Notes under the pieces: generated by a model
The model's database searches: none
The model's input: only the letters and a program-made list of their open reading frames with translations
What the model was told of the DNA's origin: nothing
Virus record (IMG/VR): IMGVR_UViG_3300032173_000658
Coordinates: 1-38,344 of that record
DNA length: 38,344 bases
Source of the DNA: a virus
Strand: one strand, 5' to 3'
Made by a program: the position numbers and the translations under genes
Shown: positions 15,040 to 21,260 of the stretch, piece by piece
How positions within the stretch are numbered: the stretch's first letter is position 1
How the letters are laid out: every line of letters starts with the position of its first letter

Positions 15040-15280
15040 GAGGTTCAAAGCCTTTTTTCCTTGGAGCAGCCAAAGCTGGCGGTAATTCAAACGGGTATTC
15101 TACATCCGGCATGTGCTTATACCCTCCCATTGATTTTAGGAAGTCATCAACTTGCTGGTCTGTATATCCGAGTAATTCACCAATTCTTTTATGAATTGGT
15201 TGGCAATTCATGCCGCCATAGCCCCTCTTGCAAAGAACCTCGCATCTGCCACGCATCACATTGTTTACTTTGGCCATCAT
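14990..15280 (-). CDS. C-terminal half of a split protein (or separate small gene)
   Basis: Encodes about 96 residues from MMAKVNNVMRG; it contains RGRCEVLCKRGYGGMNC and IHKRIGELLGYTDQQVDDFLKSMGGY, with four Cys. The first 92 nt overlap, in another frame, the end of the gene at 15189-15584. Joining the two with a +1 shift near 15285-15295 gives a smooth protein (AELL followed by SEMMAKVNNVM) of about 197 residues, and the out-of-frame tail of the upstream gene looks like nonsense. This may therefore be half of one gene. No family recognised. Confidence 0.6.
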   Translation of the reverse strand: MMAKVNNVMRGRCEVLCKRGYGGMNCQPIHKRIGELLGYTDQQVDDFLKSMGGYKHMPDVEYPFELPPALAAPRKKGFEPHESRNHFIRPKAPLFI

Positions 15281-15584
15281 TTCTGAGAAGTTCAGCCTGA
15301 ATACGGTCAGAATCACCCTTTTTGATTGCATCCGTGACAATAGCCGCAGCGGGGCTTTCGGGATGATGGGCATAGAGAACGATGGCGGCAGGCTTGTAGC
15401 CAAGGACGGCAGCGACAAGATGATCGCTGGCGTGCGGTCCTGGCTGATAGCTTGATTTGGTCTTATCAATGCGTGCTTGGGCCTCTGGAGAGAGTTCCAG
15501 GGCTTCTGCGAGCGTCAAAACGTGGCCTAGATCGAGTCTAAAGACCTCGCTGACGACCAACCACTTAGAAAAAGATAATGCCAT
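15189..15584 (-). CDS. Protein with capsid-targeting-like N-terminus; C-terminus probably frameshifted
   Basis: The start is the ATG at 15584 (MALSFSKWLVVSEVF), placed by a CTAAATA element 4 nt upstream. The N-terminus fits the F-x-x-W-L...E peptide shared with at least six other proteins here. Residues 20-100 are alpha/beta: LAEALELSPEAQARID, then DHLVAAVLGYKPAAIVLYAHHPES and AAAIVTDAIKKGD. The last 30 residues (DGQSKQCDAWQM onward) read like an out-of-frame version of the overlapping gene at 14990-15280. The protein may be one of about 197 residues split by a +1 shift. Function unknown; expected late in infection and possibly inside the virion. Confidence 0.65.
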   Translation of the reverse strand: MALSFSKWLVVSEVFRLDLGHVLTLAEALELSPEAQARIDKTKSSYQPGPHASDHLVAAVLGYKPAAIVLYAHHPESPAAAIVTDAIKKGDSDRIQAELLRNDGQSKQCDAWQMRGSLQEGLWRHELPTNS

Positions 15585-15588
15585 GCGA

Positions 15589-15595
15589 TATTTAG
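15589..15595 (-). promoter_or_regulatory. Late-type promoter element CTAAATA with 4-nt spacing
   Basis: The minus strand reads GGTCTAAATATCGCATGG: the element ends 4 nt before the ATG at 15584 and no ribosome binding site fits between, so transcription would begin at or next to the start codon. Confidence 0.6.
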
Positions 15596-15612
15596 ACCGC
15601 ATGGCATTAGTT

Positions 15613-15831
15613 TTATCGAACTTCAAGAATGGATTCGATCTGAGCGAATTCTTCAATTCTGAAGGGTGGAATCAGAATGAGAGCAGTCAGCCCACCATCG
15701 TATTTGAGTTCACCGCCCAATTCATTCAATTTCTGAATTTCTTCGGGCGAGAACGAAGTGGTCAACACCAGCTTGAAATATGTTGGTTCCAAGCTATTCA
15801 AATCGACTTTGGTGGTCTTTATTTTACTCAT
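15613..15831 (-). CDS. Small protein, unknown function
   Basis: The likely start is ATG 15831 (MSKIKTTKVDLNSLEP), whose first codons overlap the end of the P-loop kinase gene, giving 72 residues. The fold looks like a small alpha/beta unit: YFKLVLTTSF, then SPEEIQKLNELGG, then GLTALILIPPF. It has no cysteine or catalytic signature. It is the last gene read from the upstream minus-strand operon before the promoter at 15589-15595. No family recognised. Confidence 0.65.
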   Translation of the reverse strand: MSKIKTTKVDLNSLEPTYFKLVLTTSFSPEEIQKLNELGGELKYDGGLTALILIPPFRIEEFAQIESILEVR

Positions 15832-16417
15832 GTGGCTCGTCCTTCGGAATACCAGCATTCCGAGCATACATGGTCGCCAATTGCTCAACCGTGACGTTGT
15901 GGTGATAACGGAACAGCATCTTCTTGATGCTTTCCAGCGGCACCTTATGGGTCAGTTGGTTCTTTTCCCAAAGGAACTTCGCCATCTTCTCCAATTGAAC
16001 ACGGTTCTTTTCTTTGTTCTCCAGGTACGGAGCAATATCGTTGACCCACCAAGGCGAAGTCGGTTCTTCAATCTGAACACGATATTGGTACTGAACCGCC
16101 ATCTCGAAGTATGGCATGATTTCCCGAACCATCGTATTGGTATTGTCCACAATAGCCAAAGGAAGTTGCCGCTGCATTCGCATACGGATGTTCTTCTGGC
16201 ACTGCTTGTGGGCCACACCCAGCTTTTCGATGGACCAGTTGGCGACGTACTCTTCCGGGGTTTCGCCGAAAAAGTGATCGGCAGAGTGGATTACAGAAGG
16301 ATCATCGCCAGCCAATTCCAGCGCACGATGGCTCTTGCCCGATGCGGGAACGCCACGCATCAAGATCAAAACCTTATCGTTGTCCGGGCTGAACATCCAC
16401 TGGAATGTGCTGTTCAT
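15824..16417 (-). CDS. AAA_33-type P-loop kinase (N4BP2L1 / polynucleotide-kinase-like)
   Basis: A 197-residue kinase domain. Walker A is RGVPASGKS (about 21-29). SADHFF (about 45-50) is the substrate-side motif seen in N4BP2L1-like proteins. AHKQCQ, VDNTNTMVREIMPYFEMA and the EEPTSPWW strand follow the same family order. The end (MLFRYHHNVTVEQL) matches its lid and last helix. Relatives include the 5'-kinase domain of T4 PseT, so it may phosphorylate polynucleotide ends; the acceptor is not provable from sequence. Start by ATGA overlap with the zinc-finger gene. An RNA-ligase remnant and a HAD phosphatase in the same operon make an RNA-repair origin plausible. Confidence 0.8.
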   Translation of the reverse strand: MNSTFQWMFSPDNDKVLILMRGVPASGKSHRALELAGDDPSVIHSADHFFGETPEEYVANWSIEKLGVAHKQCQKNIRMRMQRQLPLAIVDNTNTMVREIMPYFEMAVQYQYRVQIEEPTSPWWVNDIAPYLENKEKNRVQLEKMAKFLWEKNQLTHKVPLESIKKMLFRYHHNVTVEQLATMYARNAGIPKDEPHE

Positions 16418-16647
16418 TGTCGAGCCTCTGCTGGTGGTAGTTCACCTTTGTAACCTGCCCTCATGCGCTGACCATTTGGGCAAATACACCAGTTCAGCCG
16501 ACCAGAATTCACACCGGCAGCGGAAACTGCTGTACGTCGTGTATCAATGATACCACTGTTTCCGCACAACGTACAGAGATTTCCACAATAATATTGGAGC
16601 CAGTAGTCCGTTATGACTTTCTGGCCCTTAAAGCGTGGCCGTGCCAT
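16414..16647 (-). CDS. Small Cys-rich (zinc-finger-like) protein
   Basis: A 77-residue protein with a basic N-terminus (MARPRFKGQKV), then CGNLCTLCGNSGIIDTR and later CICPNGQRM. The C-x(3)-C-x2-C and C-x-C pairs are spaced about 30 residues apart and look able to bind one zinc. The segment LCTLCGNSGIIDTR followed by a CICPNG turn is a pattern I associate with short phage and bacterial proteins of unknown role. It sits 8 nt downstream of the Bax-inhibitor-like gene and overlaps the kinase start by 4 nt. Confidence 0.75.
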   Translation of the reverse strand: MARPRFKGQKVITDYWLQYYCGNLCTLCGNSGIIDTRRTAVSAAGVNSGRLNWCICPNGQRMRAGYKGELPPAEARQ

Positions 16648-16655
16648 TATTGCCC

Positions 16656-17462
16656 TTAGTCATTATTGGACCGGAGTTTTGCCAAGAACTTGAGAATTTC
16701 CAAGTACAGCCACACAAGAGTCACGAGAAGAGAGAATCCTGCATACCACTCGTATGACTTGGGAGCCTTGTTCTCTGCGGACTCGGCGATCAAACCGAAG
16801 TCAGGAATCAGGTTCAGGGCGGCGATCAAGACGATAAACACCTGAAGTGCGATGCCCCAGGGTCCGGCACTATGCACGACCGGGACATAGCTCCCGAAGG
16901 CAATCATGATCGTATCGACCAGATACAGCACCACAATGCCGAACATTGCAGCCAATAGGCCGACCATGAACTTCTCGGTTGGCCTCAAAATGCCCAGCGA
17001 GTACAAGGTCAACATCCCCAAAGTAACACCAATGGTCGAACCCGTAGCTTGCAAGGCAATACCGGGATACTTGGCCTCGAATCCGGCTGAAATAGCACCC
17101 AGCGACAGACCCTCTAGGGCAGCGTATACGGGACTCAGATACGGAGCCGTGTGCTTGGCGAAGATAATCACCATAGCGACCACAAAGCCGCCAAAACAGC
17201 CCAGGAGGGCCAGTCCAATCACGTTGCTGGGAATGCTGATGGAGTCTGGCACTTTGCCTGCGGCATCGGCGGCGAATTCTGCCGAGTAGCCTTGCGTAGT
17301 CAGTTGCCAAGTGTAGGCAAAAGTACACGCTAGGATTGCAAGCAAGAACAGCGATTTGAACGCCGCCCCTTGCACAGTGAAGGTGGCTTCGCCACCCCAA
17401 ACTCGTGGTCCGTCATATTCACGGGCCGTAGGATTATCTAACCAGTGACGATCTTTAGCCAT
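16656..17462 (-). CDS. Bax inhibitor-1-like (BaxI_1/YccA-type) integral membrane protein
   Basis: The ATG at 17462 gives 268 residues (upstream codons belong to the RNA-ligase-like gene in another frame). After a 30-residue soluble start there are about seven hydrophobic segments, beginning AFKSLFLLAILACTFAY. APYLSPVYAALEGLSLGAISAGFE and then YPGIALQATGSTIGV, and LRPTEKFMVGLLAAMFGIVV, are hallmark segments of the bacterial BaxI_1 branch of the BI-1 family. BI-1 proteins are pH-sensitive membrane calcium leak channels or protease-linked regulators. Codon use seems more GC-rich than in neighbouring genes, which suggests capture from a bacterium. It might modulate the host membrane during infection; this is inference. 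Confidence 0.9.
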   Translation of the reverse strand: MAKDRHWLDNPTAREYDGPRVWGGEATFTVQGAAFKSLFLLAILACTFAYTWQLTTQGYSAEFAADAAGKVPDSISIPSNVIGLALLGCFGGFVVAMVIIFAKHTAPYLSPVYAALEGLSLGAISAGFEAKYPGIALQATGSTIGVTLGMLTLYSLGILRPTEKFMVGLLAAMFGIVVLYLVDTIMIAFGSYVPVVHSAGPWGIALQVFIVLIAALNLIPDFGLIAESAENKAPKSYEWYAGFSLLVTLVWLYLEILKFLAKLRSNND

Positions 17463-17464
17463 GT

Positions 17465-17911
17465 TCACACCTTCTTGTTTCGTTTGATTTCGTCTCCGAG
17501 CAAGCAACCTTGCTCGAAACCTTGTCGCACCATCTTGAATTTCGTCGTGATCGACTCCCCATTGGAGACTTTGACGATAATTCCTTCCCGCTTTGCTCCC
17601 AGCGTGAAGACGGATGGGCCGTTGGCAAGTTCCTCTAATGTCTCGTAGGAATCCAGCTTGCCGTAAAGCAATGTCGGAATAACAGAAAATCCACATGACC
17701 GGAGAATATCATCGGCCTTCTTGGGGTCGATATAGTGATCCTTCTCCCAATCGTACACGTCAAAAGCGATAAACCACTCTGGCAAGGCATCGTATTCCAT
17801 GCCGTGCTGTTGGATCATCCATTCGCCGTATACGCCCTTGTTGTTGGGCTTCCAAGGAAGATGGCGAGTCGCCGGATATTCTGGCAGCACGTCTTTGAAT
17901 GATGGTTTCAT
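17465..17911 (-). CDS. RNA ligase-like protein lacking the motif I region
   Basis: A 148-residue protein with the downstream motifs of the bacterial/phage RNA ligase family (PF09414-like): GVYGEWMIQQHGMEYDALPEW, motif III FIAFDVYD (about 46-53), a cap segment ending VIPTLLYGKL, motif IV AKREGIIVKV (about 107-116) and motif V TTKFKMVR (about 123-130). The N-terminus EYPATRHLPW matches the family's PRTPHL start. The roughly 80 residues that normally follow, with the adenylated Lys of K-x-D-G, are absent: the text jumps from PWKPNNKG to VYGEW. It looks like an internal deletion, so ligation is not expected. It stands 2 nt upstream of the BI-1 gene and has its own sigma70-like promoter. Confidence 0.8.
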   Translation of the reverse strand: MKPSFKDVLPEYPATRHLPWKPNNKGVYGEWMIQQHGMEYDALPEWFIAFDVYDWEKDHYIDPKKADDILRSCGFSVIPTLLYGKLDSYETLEELANGPSVFTLGAKREGIIVKVSNGESITTKFKMVRQGFEQGCLLGDEIKRNKKV

Positions 17912-17919
17912 AGTGACGG

Positions 17920-17948
17920 ATTATACCATATCGGAGCATATTTGTAAA
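17920..17948 (-). promoter_or_regulatory. Sigma70-like promoter TTTACA-17-TATAAT
   Basis: On the minus strand TTTACA (17948-17943), a 17-nt spacer and TATAAT (17925-17920) preceded by TGG form a near-consensus promoter. The ATG at 17911 is 8 nt after the -10 box, so this transcript too would have little or no leader. It is the clearest host-type promoter in the window and would make the RNA-ligase-like to kinase genes early or middle genes. Confidence 0.7.
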
Positions 17949-17951
17949 ATG

Positions 17952-18236
17952 CTATCGGCGTGGCGTAAACCGATGGTTCAGAACCCACTCGCCAGTAAAT
18001 CTTTCCGACTTGTGAACCAGTTCAACATCCAGGTTTTCATGGACCTGCCATGTCGCTCGAATGCCTTGGTCATCTTTGAGAATGAACTCTCTGAGCGGAA
18101 ACTTGGAATGAGGACTAGCAGCCTCATCGCCGATGGCGTCCTGAACCCACTGTTCGGCCATGTAGTCGTAGTCAATATTCTTGACAGAGGCAACGTGCGA
18201 ATTGCCTACTTCAGCATCGTGTATTTCCAATAACAT
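17952..18236 (-). CDS. Small protein, unknown function
   Basis: A 94-residue acidic protein beginning MLLEIHDAEVGNSHVASVKNI, 2 nt after the stop of the upstream gene. The pattern AEQWVQDAIGDEA, then FPLREFILKDDQGIRATWQV and VELVHKSERFTGEW, suggests an alpha/beta fold with no catalytic motif. It is the last gene before the strong sigma70-like promoter at 17920-17948. No family recognised. It shares operon and spacing with the HAD phosphatase gene and the 125-residue gene upstream. Confidence 0.7.
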   Translation of the reverse strand: MLLEIHDAEVGNSHVASVKNIDYDYMAEQWVQDAIGDEAASPHSKFPLREFILKDDQGIRATWQVHENLDVELVHKSERFTGEWVLNHRFTPRR

Positions 18237-18238
18237 GG

Positions 18239-18616
18239 TTACTCCATGAGAATTACGTCAAGTTCTTTCAATTCTTCCGGCGTATCGGCAAAGCTGCAAA
18301 TCTGCTGACCGACCCAACGGGGATGTTGAATGTAGGTTGAATCATATGCAGCAATCAACCCACAGTCTTCATCGTTGAGTTTGATCCAAATGCGTTCGGC
18401 TCTTTGACCAAGGTATTTGAATCTGGCTCCTAGCGCTAGGTCCGGGAACTTCATCACCACGGATTCTTCTCGGAGAGAAGAAAGAACGTAATCGGCTGCT
18501 TGGAGCGATGCAAACGATCCATCCTCGTGACGAATCTCAAAAGGGGACGTGCATTCAACCGTCCACCCATGAGAGGCCAATAGTTTTTCGTCACTATCGA
18601 GTACCGAATGGCTCAT
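18239..18616 (-). CDS. Small protein, unknown function
   Basis: The ATG at 18616 (MSHSVLDSDEKLLASHG) overlaps the stop of the HAD gene (ATGA) and gives 125 residues. Recognisable stretches are FEIRHEDGSFASLQAADYVLSS, then ALGARFKYLGQRAERIWIKL and EDCGLIAAYDSTYI, consistent with a mixed alpha/beta domain. No metal or nucleotide motif is visible. Co-translated with the phosphatase. Family not recognised. Confidence 0.7.
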   Translation of the reverse strand: MSHSVLDSDEKLLASHGWTVECTSPFEIRHEDGSFASLQAADYVLSSLREESVVMKFPDLALGARFKYLGQRAERIWIKLNDEDCGLIAAYDSTYIQHPRWVGQQICSFADTPEELKELDVILME

Positions 18617-19058
18617 CGAAAATACTCCGAATGATCTACGAATTTGAACCCACAACGAGCGGCAAAGGTTTTGTCGGTCGTCATGTCACCAACGTAGGTG
18701 CATTTCCTGGGGTCCAGCTTGTACTTGAAGATCAACTCCACGCCCATGCCGGGACCGGGCTTCCGACAATAGCAGGTGATCGGAGGAACCTTGTGAGGAC
18801 AATACAGGATTTCCTCGAACTCCACACCCAACTGCTTCGTGGTTTCAGCAAAGCACGCTTCAGCATCTTCGGAAGTAAGTTTGCCTTTGGCAATACTAGA
18901 TTGGTTGCTGGCTCCGAGTAGTGGCGTTGTGAGCGACTTGAGTTTAGCACTTCGCTCTTTGATTGCACGCACCTGATCGGGAGAGACAGGATATTTCTCA
19001 TCGCCGACATGGGTGCGAAGTGTGCCGTCGAAGTCGAAAATAACAGCACTTCTGCCAT
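18613..19058 (-). CDS. HAD-IIIA phosphatase (HisB-N/GmhB-like), apparent frameshift near the start
   Basis: The enzyme body is clear: motif I FDFDGTLR, motif II LGASNQSS, the zinc-loop-like CPHKVPPITCYCRKPGPGM and motif IV YVGDMTTDKTFA. This fits the histidinol-phosphate/heptose-bisphosphate phosphatase group of HADs. The in-frame start would be GTG 19101, a poor N-terminus. The ATG at 19058 has a perfect AAGGAG 6 nt upstream and reads MAEVLLF, then leaves the frame by one base at a run of four T (19040-19037). A -1 slip or one missing T there gives MAEVLLFFDFDGTLR, the canonical family start. It could dephosphorylate sugars or nucleic-acid 3' ends. Confidence 0.8.
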
Positions 19059-19177
19059 GAATTGCTCCTTTTGAGGTTGTAAAGACCCAAAATTGTACCA
19101 CGGAAGACTTCTCGTGTAAAGCAACGAAAAACGGCCCGAAGTATCTCTTTTACAGCGACAGAATCAGGAAAGGCAAT

Positions 19178-20236
19178 ATGACCCCAAAAGTAAGCATCGT
19201 AGTTCCAGTTTGGAACGAAGAGAAATACCTCGAAAAATCATTAGACACAATACGATGCCAGACCTTTGAAGATTTCGAGGTCATTATCGTAGATGATTGT
19301 TCGACCGACCGCACACCCAATATCATCAAGTATTTTGAAGCACTTGATCCACGGTTCCGAAGCATACGATTGCCGAAAAACTCCGGGACTGGCACGGCAT
19401 TAAACACAGGATTCAGAGAAGCCGTTGGGAAATATCAAACGTGGCTCAGTGGAGATAGCTGGGTCATGGACGATGCCATCGAACATCTTGTGGCCGCTCT
19501 GGATCAGACAGGGCCAGAAATAGCATTGGTGTATGCCGATTGGCTTCAGATTGATGATGTATTTAACTTCGTCAAAGAACACAAAAATACCAAATACAAC
19601 AAAAAAGCACTCCAAGACTTTTGTTTTCTGGGACCGAGTTGGCTTTGGAGAAAAGAAGCCAAGGATAAAGCAGGCGAATATTGTGCTGAAATATGTGAAG
19701 ACTATTACATGCACCTGCTTTTGTCTGAACAAGGCGACTTTGCTCATGTGCCTAAAACCTTGGGGACATGGCGAAATCATGCCGAAAACTTGACCAACAA
19801 GGTCAATAACCCAGAAGGCTGGACTCAATCGGCGGTCGCACGAGCAATGGCTCGATGGAAAGTTTGCAAATATAAAGCTGCATACATTTCCCAAACCTAT
19901 ACTTCAGAAGGCTGGATATTCGTAGATATGATGAACAAAATCACTGACGATTTCGCTTATAGACACATCACTTATGAGCAAAGGCATGATTTCACAATCG
20001 GCGAACACGACGAAAGAATAGAAGAGATTCTTAAAGAATGTGACGTGGTAATTCTTTGGGGCGTAATGCCCGATTGCCTTTATGATAAAATAAAGTGTCC
20101 AGTCGTCGGCGACAAATGGACCAACGACCCTGAGTTATTTTCAGAATACGAACAGCGATATAAGGATGCCATCAATGGAACCATACGCAAGCAACAAAGC
20201 AAGCCTACACCTGAACCAGTTAGTCCAACTGCGTGA
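19178..20236 (+). CDS. GT2-family glycosyltransferase
   Basis: A 352-residue protein with a good AGGAAAGG ribosome site. The GT-A fold is obvious: VSIVVPVWNEEKYLEKSLDTI (5-25), FEVIIVDDCSTDRTPNII (33-50), NSGTGTALNTGFREA and then WLSGDSW, where the usual DxD is reduced to G-D-S. LGPSWLWRKEA (about 150) is the acceptor segment. The C-terminal 120 residues (from about 235) are an added domain of unknown role with VVILWGVMPDCLYDKI. Likely inverting transfer of a sugar; donor unknown. The next gene begins inside its last codons, so it forms an operon with the radical SAM gene. Confidence 0.88.
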   Translation: MTPKVSIVVPVWNEEKYLEKSLDTIRCQTFEDFEVIIVDDCSTDRTPNIIKYFEALDPRFRSIRLPKNSGTGTALNTGFREAVGKYQTWLSGDSWVMDDAIEHLVAALDQTGPEIALVYADWLQIDDVFNFVKEHKNTKYNKKALQDFCFLGPSWLWRKEAKDKAGEYCAEICEDYYMHLLLSEQGDFAHVPKTLGTWRNHAENLTNKVNNPEGWTQSAVARAMARWKVCKYKAAYISQTYTSEGWIFVDMMNKITDDFAYRHITYEQRHDFTIGEHDERIEEILKECDVVILWGVMPDCLYDKIKCPVVGDKWTNDPELFSEYEQRYKDAINGTIRKQQSKPTPEPVSPTA

Positions 20237-21260
20237 AAACAAGCAGCCCTATCCTGTTCACGTTCAACTGATCGTATCTGATTACTGCAATCAAGATTGC
20301 AGCTTTTGTGCATACCGAATGAGTGGATATAGCAGCAACGAGCTATTCAAGATCATTGACGATAACGGCAAGGTAAACAACAACCCCCGTCGAATGATCC
20401 CGTGGCCCAAACTACAAGAAGTAGTAGAAGACTGCGCAAAGATGGGCGTGCGAGCAATTCAGATTACTGGTGGTGGCGAACCGACGCTACACCCTAACTT
20501 CAATGAGCTATGCGAAATGATTCTCTCGAAGAACATTGATCTGGCACTCGTCAGCAATGGACTATTGCTGAATCAGAAGCGGGCCGACATCATTGCCAGA
20601 GCCACCTGGACCAGAATCTCTGTTGATGCCGGGACACCTGAAACTTATTCGGGCATCAGAAATGTGCCTAAGCAAGAATTTGGCATTGTCGAGAAGAACG
20701 TCCGGTATCTTACGTCAATTCCCAATCGGCGTGCCACTGTCGGAATAGGATTTGTGGTTACAAAGGAAAACTACAAAGAAATCGCACAAGCAATGCGACA
20801 ATTCAAAGCCTGGGGTGTTGACAACGTAAGACTATCTGCTGTGTTTCAGAACGACGAAGAACGATTTTATGATGGAATACATGATGAAATCGTAGAACAG
20901 ATAGAAACCATCTCCTATTTGAACGATGACAAATTCAGAGTGTTCAACAACTTTAACTCTCGATATGCAGACCTAGAACAAGGCACGCCTGACTACCAGA
21001 GATGTGGCTACATTAGCTTCACAACATACATTGGTGGAGATCAGCATGTTTACACATGCTGCGTGAATGCTTACAACAAAAAAGGTCAGATCGGCAGCAT
21101 CAAAGAGATGGGCTTCAAAGACCTTTGGGATAGTCAGCACAAACAAGAATTCTTTAGTGATTTTGATGCAAGGAATTGCACTCGCTGCATGTTCAATGAC
21201 AAGAACAGGGCGATCAATCAGCTACTTGCGGAGCCTCAATCACATGATAACTTCGTTTAG
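20175..21260 (+). CDS. Radical SAM enzyme with C-terminal Cys cluster
   Basis: The ATG at 20175 has AAGGA 8 nt upstream and gives 361 residues. The radical SAM site is CNQDCSFC (C-x3-C-x2-C, about 38-45), followed by AIQITGGGEPTLHP, the glycine-rich SAM-binding strand, and LALVSNGLLL. The C-terminal part has RCGYISFTTYIGG, YTCCVNAYN and NCTRCMFNDKNRAI, resembling a SPASM/twitch auxiliary iron-sulfur cluster site. Such enzymes use SAM-derived radicals to modify peptides, sugars or cofactors. It overlaps the GT2 gene by 62 nt in another frame, which suggests joint function, perhaps sugar or protein modification. The substrate is unknown. Its 3' end overlaps the convergent gene by 47 nt. Confidence 0.9.
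   Translation: MEPYASNKASLHLNQLVQLRENKQPYPVHVQLIVSDYCNQDCSFCAYRMSGYSSNELFKIIDDNGKVNNNPRRMIPWPKLQEVVEDCAKMGVRAIQITGGGEPTLHPNFNELCEMILSKNIDLALVSNGLLLNQKRADIIARATWTRISVDAGTPETYSGIRNVPKQEFGIVEKNVRYLTSIPNRRATVGIGFVVTKENYKEIAQAMRQFKAWGVDNVRLSAVFQNDEERFYDGIHDEIVEQIETISYLNDDKFRVFNNFNSRYADLEQGTPDYQRCGYISFTTYIGGDQHVYTCCVNAYNKKGQIGSIKEMGFKDLWDSQHKQEFFSDFDARNCTRCMFNDKNRAINQLLAEPQSHDNFV

Noticed and set aside
16870-17400. Alternative long frame inside the Bax-inhibitor-like gene
   Set aside because: Cys/Arg-rich out-of-frame translation of a GC-rich gene; the BI-1 frame has the family's segments.
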